64,000 bases of DNA, taken from the NCBI RefSeq assembly GCF_016755635.1, contig NZ_CP051500.1, positions 620,001 through 684,000 on the forward strand. Reading direction: 5' to 3'. This document shows, piece by piece, positions 54,596 through 63,808 of this stretch. The first letter of the stretch is position 1. Each line of letters begins with the position of its first letter. Position numbers and translations under genes: made by a program. This stretch comes from Helicobacter pylori. Lineage in GTDB: Bacteria; Campylobacterota; Campylobacteria; Campylobacterales; Helicobacteraceae. The notes below the pieces were generated by a model. The model was not told where the DNA came from and did not search any database. It was given only the letters and a program-made list of their open reading frames with translations.

Positions 54596-54748
54596 AAATT
54601 TTGTTTCAATATGAAACACTAATCCCTTGTAAAAACTTTAAATTTCAATAAAATAAACAAACCATTCCCTTAAATTGTATAATGAAAACACTATAAACTA
54701 ACAAAGGATAACCATGAGAAAACTATTCATCCCACTTTTATTATTCAG
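54596..54748 (+). repeat. Copy B of the hom promoter/leader direct repeat
   Basis: Functional promoter region and first codons of the hom gene, with TATAAT at 54678-54683 and AAAGGATAACC before the ATG. It pairs with copy A at 53406-53559; the SAM hydrolase gene lies between them. Confidence 0.8.
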
Positions 54749-56672
54749 CGCTTTAGAAGCGAATGAGAAAAATGGCTTTTTCATAGAAGCCGGCTTTGAA
54801 ACCGGGCTATTAGAAGGCACGCAAACGCAAGAAAAAAGACACACCACCACAAAAAACACTTATGCGACTTATAATTATTTACCCACAGACACGATTTTAA
54901 AAAGAGCGGCTAATTTATTCACCAATGCCGAAGCGATTTCAAAATTAAAATTCTCATCTTTATCCCCCATTAGAGTGTTGTATATGTATAATGGTCAATT
55001 AACTATAGAAAACTTCCTACCTTATAATTTAAGCAACGTGAAGCTTAGTTTTAAAGACGCTCAAGGCAATGTAATTGATCTAGGCGTGATAGAGACCATC
55101 CCCAAACACTCTAAGATTGTTTTACCTGGGGAGGCATTTGATAGTCTAAAAATTGACCCTTATACTTTATTTCTTCCAAAAATTGAAGCCACTAGCACTT
55201 CTATTTCTGACGCTAACACGCAAAGGGTGTTTGAAACGCTCAATAAGATTAAAACAAATTTGGTCGTAAATTATAGGAATGAAAACAAATTTAAAGATCA
55301 CGAAAATCACTGGGAAGCCTTTACCCCACAAACCGCAGAGGAATTCACTAATTTGATGTTGAACATGATCGCTGTGTTAGACTCTCAATCTTGGGGCGAT
55401 GCGATTTTAAACGCTCCTTTTGATTTTACTAATAAAGGCGGAGAGGAATGCGATACTAGTAAAGAGAATGAATGCGTAAATCCTGGGACAAACGGGCGTG
55501 TCAATTCTCAAAATGAAAGTTATGTGTTAAACAAACAAGACATTGTCAATAAATTTAGAAACAAAGCGGATCTTGATGTCGTTATTTTAAAGGATTCAGG
55601 GGTTGTAGGGCTTGGGAGTGATATTACCCCTAGCAATAATGATGATGGTAAGCATTATGGTCAGTTAGGGGTAGTGGCTTCTGCTTTAGATCCTACAAAA
55701 CTCTTTGGCAACAACCTTAAGACTATCAATTTAGAGGATTTAAGAACCATCTTGCATGAATTCAGCCACACTAAAGGCTATGGGCATAATGGGAACATGA
55801 CTTACCAAAGGGTGCCAACCGGTCAAAGTGAAAATGGCAAGCCAAAAGATTCTGATGGCCTCCCCTATAATGTGTGCTCGCTTTATGGGGGTCAAGGTCA
55901 GAGCGCTTTCCCTAGCAACTACCCTAATTCCATCTATCACAATTGCGCGGATGTCCCGGCGGGCTTTTTAGGGGTAACGGCAGCGGTTTGGCAGCAGCTC
56001 ATCAATCAAAACGCCTTGCCGATCAATTACGCTAACTTGGGGAGTCAAACAAACTACAACCTAAACGCTAGTTTGAACACGCAAGATTTAGCCAATTCCA
56101 TGCTCAGCACCATCCAAAAAACCTTTGTCACTTCTAGCGTTACCAACCACTATTCTTCAAGCGCATCGCAAAGTTTTAGAAGCCCTATTTTAGGGGTTAA
56201 CGCTAAAATAGGCTATCAAAACTACTTCAATGATTTCATAGGGTTGGCTTATTATGGCATCATCAAATACAACTATTCTAAAGCCCTTAATCAAAAATTC
56301 CAGCAATTGAGCTATGGTGGGGGGATAGATTTATTACTAGATTTCATCACCACTTACTCCAATAAAAATAGCCCTACAGGCGTTCAAACCAAAAGAAACT
56401 TTTCTTCATCTTTTGGTATCTTTGGGGGGTTAAGGGGCTTGTATAACAGCTATTATGCGCTCAATAAAGTCAAAGGAAGCGGTAATTTAGATGTGGCTAC
56501 CGGATTGAACTACCGCTATAAGCATTCTAAATATTCTGTAGGGATTAGCATTCCTTTAATCCAAAGAAAAGCTAGCATCGTTTCTAGCAATGGCGATTAT
56601 ACGAACTCTCTTGTTTTCAATGAAGGGGCTAGCCATTTTAAGGTGTTTTTTAATTACGGGTGGGTGTTTTAA
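54714..56672 (+). CDS. homA: Hom-family outer membrane protein (HomA/HomB type)
   Basis: The 652-residue product has a short signal peptide (MRKLFIPLLLFSALEA), a large surface/passenger part, and a C-terminal barrel ending FKVFFNYGWVF with a terminal Phe. Conserved Hop/Hom segments include VPAGFLGVTAAVWQQ. It carries HEFSHTKGYGH at residues 348-358, an exact HExxHxxGxxH zinc-protease pattern, followed by a Met in GNMTY. HomA and HomB are near-identical outside a central allelic segment; locus position suggests HomA, but I cannot separate them by eye. Hom proteins are linked to adherence and disease risk. No frameshift or CT tract is present. Confidence 0.85.
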   Translation: MRKLFIPLLLFSALEANEKNGFFIEAGFETGLLEGTQTQEKRHTTTKNTYATYNYLPTDTILKRAANLFTNAEAISKLKFSSLSPIRVLYMYNGQLTIENFLPYNLSNVKLSFKDAQGNVIDLGVIETIPKHSKIVLPGEAFDSLKIDPYTLFLPKIEATSTSISDANTQRVFETLNKIKTNLVVNYRNENKFKDHENHWEAFTPQTAEEFTNLMLNMIAVLDSQSWGDAILNAPFDFTNKGGEECDTSKENECVNPGTNGRVNSQNESYVLNKQDIVNKFRNKADLDVVILKDSGVVGLGSDITPSNNDDGKHYGQLGVVASALDPTKLFGNNLKTINLEDLRTILHEFSHTKGYGHNGNMTYQRVPTGQSENGKPKDSDGLPYNVCSLYGGQGQSAFPSNYPNSIYHNCADVPAGFLGVTAAVWQQLINQNALPINYANLGSQTNYNLNASLNTQDLANSMLSTIQKTFVTSSVTNHYSSSASQSFRSPILGVNAKIGYQNYFNDFIGLAYYGIIKYNYSKALNQKFQQLSYGGGIDLLLDFITTYSNKNSPTGVQTKRNFSSSFGIFGGLRGLYNSYYALNKVKGSGNLDVATGLNYRYKHSKYSVGISIPLIQRKASIVSSNGDYTNSLVFNEGASHFKVFFNYGWVF

Positions 56673-56876
56673 GTATAAAATCCATTAAGCGCGAAATCCA
56701 TGACAGAAATAATATTTTTTTAAATAAAAGCCTTATTTTTGTCTTTTTTTCGTATAATAAGATTTAAGTTAGTATTGATAGTGGTGCGTTAAGATTTTTC
56801 AATCTTGTGCGATCAAATCAATATTTCTTAATAAGATCATAGCTTTAATATTCAAAATAGTATAAAAAGGAAAGTT

Positions 56877-58097
56877 ATGTATGCGGCTCATCCTATTAAA
56901 CCCCTAAAAGCCCCCAAACTCAAACCTCAATTTTTAAGGCGTGTGTTTGTGGGCGCGTCTATTAGGCGCTGGAATGACCAAGCATGCCCTTTGGAATTTG
57001 TGGAATTAGACAAACAAGCCCATAAAGCGATGATTGCGTATCTGCTCGCTAAAGATTCAAAAGATAGGGGTAAAGATTTAGATTTAGATCTTTTAATCAA
57101 GTTCTTTTGCTTTGAATTTTTGGAGCGCTTGGTTTTAACCGATATTAAACCCCCTATTTTTTACGCCCTCCAACAAACGCACAGCCAAGAATTAGCCTCC
57201 TATGTCGCGCAAAGTTTGCAAGATGAAATCAGCGCGTATTTTTCTTTAGAGGAACTCAAAGAGTATTTAAGCCACAGACCCCAAATTTTAGAAACTCAAA
57301 TTTTAGAGAGTGCGCATTTTTATGCGTCTAAGTGGGAGTTTGATATTATTTATCATTTTAACCCCAACATGTATGGCGTGAAAGAAATTAAAGATAAAAT
57401 TGACAAGCAACTCCACAATAACGAGCATTTGTTTGAAGGGCTTTTTGGGGAAAAAGAAGATCTGAAAAAATTGGTGAGCATGTTTGGGCAGTTGCGTTTC
57501 CAAAAGCGTTGGAGCCAAACTCCAAGAGTGCCGCAAACTAGTGTTTTAGGGCATACCCTATGCGTGGCGCTTATGGGGTATTTATTGAGCTTTGATTTAA
57601 AAGCTTGTAAAAGCATGCGGATCAATCATTTTTTGGGCGGGCTTTTCCATGATTTACCCGAGATTTTGACCCGAGACATTATCACGCCCATCAAACAAAG
57701 CGTTGCGGGGCTTGATAACTGCATTAAAGAAATTGAAAAAAAGGAAATGCAAAACAAAGTCTATTCTTTTGTTTCTTTGGGCGTTCAAGAAGATTTGAAA
57801 TATTTCACCGAAAACGAGTTTAAAAACCGCTACAAAGACAAGTCTCACAAAATCATTTTCACTAAAGACGCTGAAGAATTGTTTATGCTTTATAACAGCG
57901 ATGAATATCTTGGGGTTTGTGGGGAGCTTTTGAAGGTGTGCGATCATTTGAGCGCGTTTTTAGAAGCCCAAATCTCTCTTTCTCATGGCATTTCCAGTAA
58001 CGATTTGATTAAAGGGGCTCAAAACCTTTTAGAATTGCGATCCCAAACAGAACTGCTTGATTTGGATTTAGGGAAATTGTTTAGGGATTTTAAGTGA
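56877..58097 (+). CDS. HD-domain phosphohydrolase-like protein (YfbR-like)
   Basis: The 406-residue product has an N-terminal region without recognised features and a C-terminal HD domain with GHTLCVALMGYLL and GLFHDLPEILTRD, the metal-binding His and His-Asp pair of YfbR-like nucleotidase relatives. No membrane helices are visible. AAAAGGAAAG precedes the ATG, with a TATAAT at 56753 and a second candidate near 56860. The substrate is unknown; family members act on nucleotides. Confidence 0.78.
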   Translation: MYAAHPIKPLKAPKLKPQFLRRVFVGASIRRWNDQACPLEFVELDKQAHKAMIAYLLAKDSKDRGKDLDLDLLIKFFCFEFLERLVLTDIKPPIFYALQQTHSQELASYVAQSLQDEISAYFSLEELKEYLSHRPQILETQILESAHFYASKWEFDIIYHFNPNMYGVKEIKDKIDKQLHNNEHLFEGLFGEKEDLKKLVSMFGQLRFQKRWSQTPRVPQTSVLGHTLCVALMGYLLSFDLKACKSMRINHFLGGLFHDLPEILTRDIITPIKQSVAGLDNCIKEIEKKEMQNKVYSFVSLGVQEDLKYFTENEFKNRYKDKSHKIIFTKDAEELFMLYNSDEYLGVCGELLKVCDHLSAFLEAQISLSHGISSNDLIKGAQNLLELRSQTELLDLDLGKLFRDFK

Positions 58098-58208
58098 TTT
58101 ATAGATCTATTTAATAGAGTATTAGTTATAAAATCTAAAAAATGCTCAAAAGTATTTTAATTTGATCATTTACGCTCAATGAGAGCGAAATCATTTGGTT
58201 GGTTATTT

Positions 58209-59453
58209 TCAAGCGCGCATCAAATAGAGCTTTTTCCTTTCGCTTGAAGAAGCGATGTTGAGCAGTTGGCGGTATTTGGTGATCGTTCTTCTTACCATTT
58301 TCAAATGGAATTTTTCTTCAATGAGTTCTAAAATCTTAGCGTCGCTCAAAGGCTCTTTTTTGTCTTCGTTTTTGATCAATTCTAAAAGGTAGTCTTTAAT
58401 CACAGCGTTTGAAGTCTCGCTATTGTCTAAGGCGGTGCTAAAGAAATGCTTAATAGGGAAAACCCCCCTTTCGCATGCCAAATATTTATTAGAAATGGCC
58501 CTTGAAATCGTGCTTACAGAGTGGTTAAACTCATTGGCTAAATCCAATAATTTTAAAGGGCGCAATTCCTTACCCTTAAAAAAATCGTATTGATACTCTA
58601 AAAGCATGAGACCGATTTTATAAATCGTGGCTTTTCTCAAATTCAACGCATCAATCAAATCTTTAGCCTCTTTTAATTTTTCTTTTAAATAAGCGCTATC
58701 TTTAAAGCGATTTTCTTCTAAACTGATCGTTGGGTAGCTCTCATCATTCAAACGCACGATGATTTCATTATCCACTTCTAGAATAAAAAGCTCCGGAATG
58801 ACTTCTATTTCTTTTTCTAAAAATTCAATGGCTGGGGGGTTTTTAAAGGATTTTAAAATCTTTAAAGCCTTTTCATAATAAAAATCTTTAGAAAATTCGT
58901 GGTGTTTTTCTAAATTCAAAATGATTTTTCGCGCTTCTTCATAAAGCTCGTTATTGTCTAATTCCCTACCCTCTAGCTGGAATAAAAAGCTCTCTTTCAC
59001 ATCTCTAGTGCCAATGCCAGCGGGATTAAGGTAACTAAAACGCTGGCGCACTTTTTCATAAACTTCGCTCTCTACCCCTAAAATTCTAGCCCTTTCTTCA
59101 ATGTTTTCTTCAAAATACCCTTCACTATCCAGCCCGTTGATAATATCCATAGCGATTTTTTGAGAGGTTTCAGTGGGAAAGAGGGGGGGAATGATTTGAG
59201 CTTCTAAGGTTTCAAAAAGGCTTTTAGATGCGATTGCGAAATTTTCTAAATGATCGCTGCTATTTTTAGCGCTAAAGCGATCGCTAAAATTTTTGATGCG
59301 TTTGTTTTCAATTTTGATTAAGGGGTTATCCAGGGCGTTTTGTTTCAACACTTCTTCTAAGTCTTCAAGCTCGCTTTGTAAAATGGGGAGCCACCCTTTT
59401 AAGGTAGCGTTTAATTTGTTTTTAGGGCTAAGGTTTGCGCGTAAAACCGCCAT
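58209..59453 (-). CDS. rpoN: RNA polymerase sigma-54 factor
   Basis: Directs transcription of the middle-class flagellar genes (hook, basal body parts, flaB) with FlgR. The 414-residue product has the N-terminal Gln/Leu-rich activator-interacting region (about 1-50), the core-binding and -12 regions ([26 protein letters not shown]) and the RpoN box [12 protein letters not shown] near the C-terminus. It starts 2 bases after the lptB stop, in an operon with lptB, tsaE and dnaX. Confidence 0.95.
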   Translation of the reverse strand: MAVLRANLSPKNKLNATLKGWLPILQSELEDLEEVLKQNALDNPLIKIENKRIKNFSDRFSAKNSSDHLENFAIASKSLFETLEAQIIPPLFPTETSQKIAMDIINGLDSEGYFEENIEERARILGVESEVYEKVRQRFSYLNPAGIGTRDVKESFLFQLEGRELDNNELYEEARKIILNLEKHHEFSKDFYYEKALKILKSFKNPPAIEFLEKEIEVIPELFILEVDNEIIVRLNDESYPTISLEENRFKDSAYLKEKLKEAKDLIDALNLRKATIYKIGLMLLEYQYDFFKGKELRPLKLLDLANEFNHSVSTISRAISNKYLACERGVFPIKHFFSTALDNSETSNAVIKDYLLELIKNEDKKEPLSDAKILELIEEKFHLKMVRRTITKYRQLLNIASSSERKKLYLMRA

Positions 59454-59455
59454 GT

Positions 59456-60178
59456 CTATACCTTAAAATTTTCCCCTAAATAATACTTACGCACCAAAGC
59501 GTTTTCATAAATTTCATTAGCGTTCCCGCTCGCTAAAAGCGTGCCGCTTTTAATCACATACGCCCTGTGGCACACGCTCAAAGTCTCTCGCACATTGTGA
59601 TCGGTAATCAACACGCCGATGTTTAATCCAATCAGGCTTTCAATGATTTTTTGAATGTCAATCACCGCAATCGGATCCACGCCCGCAAAAGGCTCATCTA
59701 ATAGCACGAATTTAGGGTTTTTCATTAAAGCCCTAGCGATTTCTACGCGCCTTCTTTCTCCCCCACTCAAGCTCATGCCCTTGCGCTCTCTTATGGCTTG
59801 GATATTGAAAGCGTCTAGCAAGCTTTCCATTTTTTCTTCGCTTTCTTTAGAGTTTTTAAAAGTGCTCTCCCCTGCTAGGGCTAGATTATCTTCCACGCTC
59901 AATTCTTTAAAAATGCTGGATTCTTGGGGCAAGTAGCCTATGCCTAAGTTAGAGCGCTTGTGTAAGGGGTATTTAGCTAAATCCACATCGTTTAAATAAA
60001 CGCTCCCCCCACTAGGCTCTAAAAGCCCGCATATCATATAAAAGGTGGTGGTTTTACCCGCTCCATTAGGCCCTAAAAGCCCCACCACCTCGCCGCTTTT
60101 CACTTCTAAAGAAACATCTGAAACGATTTTGGTTTTTTTAATCTGTTTGTTTAAATGCTCTGCTTTTAAAATATCCAT
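59456..60178 (-). CDS. lptB: Lipopolysaccharide export ABC transporter ATPase LptB
   Basis: Cytoplasmic ATPase that powers LPS extraction from the inner membrane with LptFG and LptC. The 240-residue product has Walker [11 protein letters not shown], signature [13 protein letters not shown], Walker [12 protein letters not shown] and the switch His in TDHNVRE. Linkage to rpoN just downstream is widespread in Gram-negative bacteria and supports the assignment. Confidence 0.95.
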   Translation of the reverse strand: MDILKAEHLNKQIKKTKIVSDVSLEVKSGEVVGLLGPNGAGKTTTFYMICGLLEPSGGSVYLNDVDLAKYPLHKRSNLGIGYLPQESSIFKELSVEDNLALAGESTFKNSKESEEKMESLLDAFNIQAIRERKGMSLSGGERRRVEIARALMKNPKFVLLDEPFAGVDPIAVIDIQKIIESLIGLNIGVLITDHNVRETLSVCHRAYVIKSGTLLASGNANEIYENALVRKYYLGENFKV

Positions 60179-60190
60179 TCAAACGACCCT

Positions 60191-60592
60191 TTAAGCGATC
60201 TTTATTGTATAAAAACGGCTGGTTAATTCGGTTTTAATTTCCACAACCTTAATAGCTAAATCGTATTTTTTTAAAATTTTTTCTAATTTTTCATCGCCCC
60301 ATTCCACAAAATGGATCCCCTTTTCCAACAAGCACTCTAACATGCCAAGCTCCAAGCAAGCCTCTAAATCGCGCATGTAAAAATCATAATGGAACACGCT
60401 CTCGCTATAAGCATGCATCAGGCTAAAGGTGGGCGAAGTCGCTTGAATGTCTAAACCCAAATGTTTCAAGCACGCTTGAACCAAAGTCGTTTTACCGCTC
60501 CCCACAACGCCCTTTAAAAGCACCACCCCCTTAAAATCATCTTTTAAAATTGCAGCAGCCACTTTGTCTAACTCGTCTAAATGCGCTCTCAT
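60191..60592 (-). CDS. tsaE: tRNA threonylcarbamoyladenosine biosynthesis protein TsaE
   Basis: Small ATPase of the t6A tRNA modification complex with TsaB and TsaD. The 133-residue product has Walker A GVVGSGKTTLVQ, the SPTFSLMHAY switch segment and FVEWGD near the C-terminus. The start overlaps the dnaX stop by 4 bases. Confidence 0.93.
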   Translation of the reverse strand: MRAHLDELDKVAAAILKDDFKGVVLLKGVVGSGKTTLVQACLKHLGLDIQATSPTFSLMHAYSESVFHYDFYMRDLEACLELGMLECLLEKGIHFVEWGDEKLEKILKKYDLAIKVVEIKTELTSRFYTIKIA

Positions 60593-62397
60593 AACAATTC
60601 CACGCTTTTGATTTCAAACTCGCTCTTAATCTCTTCAATGAGATCAGAATGGTTAGCCATGAATTCTTGCAAGGCTGTAGGGGCTTGTTTTGGTTGGACT
60701 TCTTGAATCTCTTTAGTGTCGTTTTCTTGAACCTCTTTTTCTTTAGTTTCTTTTTCTTTAGTTTCTTTTTCTTTAGTTTCTTTTTCTTTAGTTTCTTTTT
60801 CTTTAGTTTCTTTTTCTTTAGTTTCAGCCGTGGTTTCGGTGGTTGGTTGGGGTAAGATTTTTTCCCTTAAAGAAGAGATTTTAAAATCTTTAACCTCTTT
60901 AGTTTCTTCTCTAGCGCTTTTATTTTCCAAATGATTTTTTAAAGCGATTTTGATACTTTCGCCCTTGCCAAAAACCCCATCAACGATACTTTTCACGATT
61001 TTAAATCGTTCTCTTAAAAGCTCCTTATCCTTATCAGTGGCTAAAGACTCCCAAGTCAAGGTTTTAGTTTGGCTGTCAAAATCAATGAAACGGATATTTT
61101 TTTCAAACACTGCCCCTAATTCGTAGTTGCGCTCATAAACCAATGTTTGAACTTGTTTGAAAAGGTTGTGAAAAATGCGATCTTTAGCTGAAAGCATGGG
61201 AGTTTGCGGGGTTTCTGCGTTCTCTTTTTTTTCTAGTTTTTCTCTTTTTTCTGTTCCCTCTATTCTTTCTGCTTGTTCTATTTTTTCTGCGCTTTTAAAT
61301 TCTTGTTTAGGGGCGTTATAGCTTATGCTAGGGCTTTGATTGAAAGGGGTTTGCTCTAATTCCAAAATCGCATCGTCTAGGGCTTTGAGTTTTAAAGCTT
61401 CTTTGAATTTCATTTTCAATAACAACAGCACAAAACTGGCATTTGCCCCTTCTTTTAAAAGGCTGAGACTGCTCATAATGATTTTAAAAAAGCGCTCTAT
61501 CAAAAGGATGGAATAAGTATCAGGGCTTAACAATTTCGCTTTCAAAAAAAGCATCATTTCTTCTAAAACGCTCTCGGTTTCATAATTTTCTAAAATGGCA
61601 TAACGCTCTTGTAATCGTGCTTCATCTTGGTTGATTAGGCTTTGGAAAAAATCTTCTAAAACGCTCCTATCAATCGCCCCTAACATTTCAGCCACTTTGC
61701 TTTCTGTGATAGCGTTATCGCAATAATTGATGGCTTGCTCTAAAAGAGTGATCGTATCCCTCAAGCTCCCTTGCCCGCTGTGAGCGAGTTTTTCTAACGC
61801 GCTACTTTCATAGCTCACTTGTTCTTTTTCTAAAATGGTTTTTAAATGAGAAATAACGGAATTTTCAGGGATTTTTTTAAACCTGAAATGCTGGGTGCGG
61901 CTGAGTATGGTAGCGGGCAATTTCAAAGCGTCCGTTGTCGCTAAAAGGAATTTCACATGGCTAGGAGGCTCTTCTAAAGTCTTTAAAAGCGCGTTAAACG
62001 CTTCGGTGGTGAACATATGCACTTCATCAATGATAAAGATTTTATAGCGCCCAAAGCTTGGTTTGTAGCGCGTTTGCTCTATAAGGTTACGGACATCATC
62101 AATCCCCCTATTAGACGCCCCGTCCATTTCTATAATGTCTATGTGGTGGTTGTTTAAAGCGCTCTGGCATTGGATGCAAGTATCGCAAGGCACGGCTTTT
62201 GGCCCTGTTTCGCACATTAAAGCCCTAGCAAAAATCCTAGAAGAGCTGGTTTTGCCTGAACCTCTTAACCCGCTGAATAAATAAGCGTTAGCTAAACGCT
62301 GGTTGTCTAGGGCTAAAGAAAGCGTTTTAGCCACGCTCTCTTGACCGACTAGCTCGCTAAAATGTTTGGGGCGGTATTTTAACGCTAAAACTTGCAT
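60589..62397 (-). CDS. dnaX: DNA polymerase III subunit gamma/tau
   Basis: Clamp-loader ATPase. The 602-residue product has Walker A LRGSGKTSSSR, a four-Cys zinc module (CETGPKAVPCDTCIQC), DEVHMFT and the arginine-finger SRTQHF. After the three-domain ATPase core comes a Lys/Glu-rich linker that includes six tandem 5-residue repeats (KETKE type), encoded by a 15-bp DNA repeat, then a short C-terminal tail. I see no obvious frameshift signal for a separate gamma form. Confidence 0.94.
   Translation of the reverse strand: MQVLALKYRPKHFSELVGQESVAKTLSLALDNQRLANAYLFSGLRGSGKTSSSRIFARALMCETGPKAVPCDTCIQCQSALNNHHIDIIEMDGASNRGIDDVRNLIEQTRYKPSFGRYKIFIIDEVHMFTTEAFNALLKTLEEPPSHVKFLLATTDALKLPATILSRTQHFRFKKIPENSVISHLKTILEKEQVSYESSALEKLAHSGQGSLRDTITLLEQAINYCDNAITESKVAEMLGAIDRSVLEDFFQSLINQDEARLQERYAILENYETESVLEEMMLFLKAKLLSPDTYSILLIERFFKIIMSSLSLLKEGANASFVLLLLKMKFKEALKLKALDDAILELEQTPFNQSPSISYNAPKQEFKSAEKIEQAERIEGTEKREKLEKKENAETPQTPMLSAKDRIFHNLFKQVQTLVYERNYELGAVFEKNIRFIDFDSQTKTLTWESLATDKDKELLRERFKIVKSIVDGVFGKGESIKIALKNHLENKSAREETKEVKDFKISSLREKILPQPTTETTAETKEKETKEKETKEKETKEKETKEKETKEKEVQENDTKEIQEVQPKQAPTALQEFMANHSDLIEEIKSEFEIKSVELL
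60735..60825 (-). repeat. 15-bp tandem repeat (six units) inside dnaX
   Basis: Six units of 15 bases with the plus-strand core TTTAGTTTCTTTTTC at 15-base spacing (core starts at 60742, 60757, 60772, 60787, 60802 and 60817). Each codes five residues of the ETKEK type, so gain or loss of units keeps the frame. Confidence 0.9.
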
Positions 62398-62465
62398 ATT
62401 GATTGTAATCCTTAAAACTCATTTAGGAGTATTGTAATGCAAAATGACTTAAAACTAGCCCCTTT

Positions 62466-63098
62466 TTAGGTTTTACTCAATAGCGCTAAAAAATCTTTAA
62501 ATAAATTAATACTAAGCGTTCCCATGATAGCGGTTACAAAGAGATTCACGCCCATAAAAATTTTTTGGTTGTTTAAAAGTTTAGAGCCATAGCGTAACGA
62601 CAAAACGCATAACAATAAAAGCCAAGAAAGAGCCGCCGATAAAGTGCCGGCTAAAAAGACAAATTTTTGCGCTAAGTTAAAAGATAAAGCGCTCGCGCCA
62701 ATCAAAAACACCATTTCCAAATACACTTGAGGGTTGAGTAAGGTAACGCCTAAAGTGAATAATAAGGTCTTTTTTAAGGATAGTTTTTTGGGGGTTTGGA
62801 CTTGCTTCTTTTTAAAGGTTTGAAAAAGGGTTTTTAAAGCCAAAAAAGCGTAAAATCCAGTAAAAGCCGCCCCAAATAAATTCAAAAACAAGCTCAAATA
62901 AAGATTTTTAGCGAAATAAGCCCCCACGCCAAACACGCCCATGCTCATTAACACAATATCGCACATAAAACACAAAGCGCAAATCAAAAACACATAATTC
63001 CTAGCCATGCCTCTTTCCACAATAAACAAGGATTGTGCTCCCACCGCCGCGCACAAAGAAATCGCTAAACCAAAACCTTCTATAAAAACCACAAACAT
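62466..63098 (-). CDS. LysE/ArgO-family amino acid exporter
   Basis: The 210-residue inner membrane protein has about six hydrophobic segments and the family N-terminus (FGLAISLCAAVGAQSLFIVERG), plus LLNPQVYLEMVFLIG, where Asn-Pro is conserved. LysE/ArgO proteins export lysine or arginine. ATG 63098 follows AAAGGATCAAG on the minus strand; a longer frame from 63155 lacks a site and would add a non-conserved extension. The exact substrate is unknown. Confidence 0.85.
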   Translation of the reverse strand: MFVVFIEGFGLAISLCAAVGAQSLFIVERGMARNYVFLICALCFMCDIVLMSMGVFGVGAYFAKNLYLSLFLNLFGAAFTGFYAFLALKTLFQTFKKKQVQTPKKLSLKKTLLFTLGVTLLNPQVYLEMVFLIGASALSFNLAQKFVFLAGTLSAALSWLLLLCVLSLRYGSKLLNNQKIFMGVNLFVTAIMGTLSINLFKDFLALLSKT

Positions 63099-63357
63099 CT
63101 TGATCCTTTCACTCAAAATAAGCCAAAAACTACCAACGCCATGCAAACCAATCATTCAAAAGGGTATTTTAAAATTTTAGGGTTTAAAACGACCTTTATA
63201 AATAAAAGTTAAATGATGACACAATGGCTATATAAAATTTAAAAACCCATTTTTTAGTGCTCTTAGAGATGTTTGAGAATAAGTTAAAATTAACATGGTA
63301 GAATGCCAAAATTTGCTGTCGTCATGCGGCAAAAATTTAGACAACAAGGAATTGGGA

Positions 63358-63780
63358 ATGAGAAGGAGTTTGGCTTTTTGCCTATCAGCTTTGCTTGGAT
63401 TACAGGTTTTAGGCGCTAGGGATTTTTCGCAACTCAAAAACGAGGAACTTTTAAAATTAGCAGGCACTCTGCCTTCTAATGAAGCGATTGATTATCGCAT
63501 GGAAGTGTCTAAACGCCTTAAAGCTTTAAAAGCTGAAGACGCTAAGAAATTCCGCGCGAATTTCAGCCGGATCGCTAGGAAGAATCTTTCCAAAATGAGC
63601 GAAGAGGATTTCAAAAAAATGCGTGAAGAAGTGCGTAAGGAATTAGAAGAAAAAACCAAAGGTTTGAGTGCTGAAGAAATCAAGGCAAAAGGGCTTAATG
63701 TGAGCGTTTGCAGCGGTGATACGAGAAAAGTTTGGTGTAGGGCTGTTAAGAAAAAAGACGAACATTGCTCTCCTAAGTGA
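63358..63780 (+). CDS. Secreted DUF1104-type protein, copy 1
   Basis: The 140-residue product has a signal peptide (MRRSLAFCLSALLGLQVLGA) and a small helical, highly charged domain starting RDFSQLKNEELLKLAG, the DUF1104 pattern of H. pylori exported proteins. Two Cys pairs lie near the C-terminus (VCSGDTRKVWC and HC). ATG 63358 has AAGGAATTGGG upstream. The next gene starts 28 bases later and encodes a related protein. Function is unknown, though a family member encoded nearby in reference genomes is reported to bind sialic acid. Confidence 0.8.
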   Translation: MRRSLAFCLSALLGLQVLGARDFSQLKNEELLKLAGTLPSNEAIDYRMEVSKRLKALKAEDAKKFRANFSRIARKNLSKMSEEDFKKMREEVRKELEEKTKGLSAEEIKAKGLNVSVCSGDTRKVWCRAVKKKDEHCSPK

Positions 63781-63808
63781 GATAAAATTTAATTTAAAAG
63801 GATAAAAA

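Noticed and set aside
53406-54748. Direct repeats as the ends of an insertion sequence
   Set aside because: No transposase lies between them; the repeats are the hom promoter and start codons, and the gene between is a SAM hydrolase.
60735-60825. Tandem repeat as a CRISPR array
   Set aside because: The units are contiguous 15-mers with no spacers and are coding in dnaX.
60649-60855. Plus-strand ORF with a repeated Phe/Ser pattern
   Set aside because: It is the antisense reading of the dnaX tandem repeat, with no ribosome binding site.
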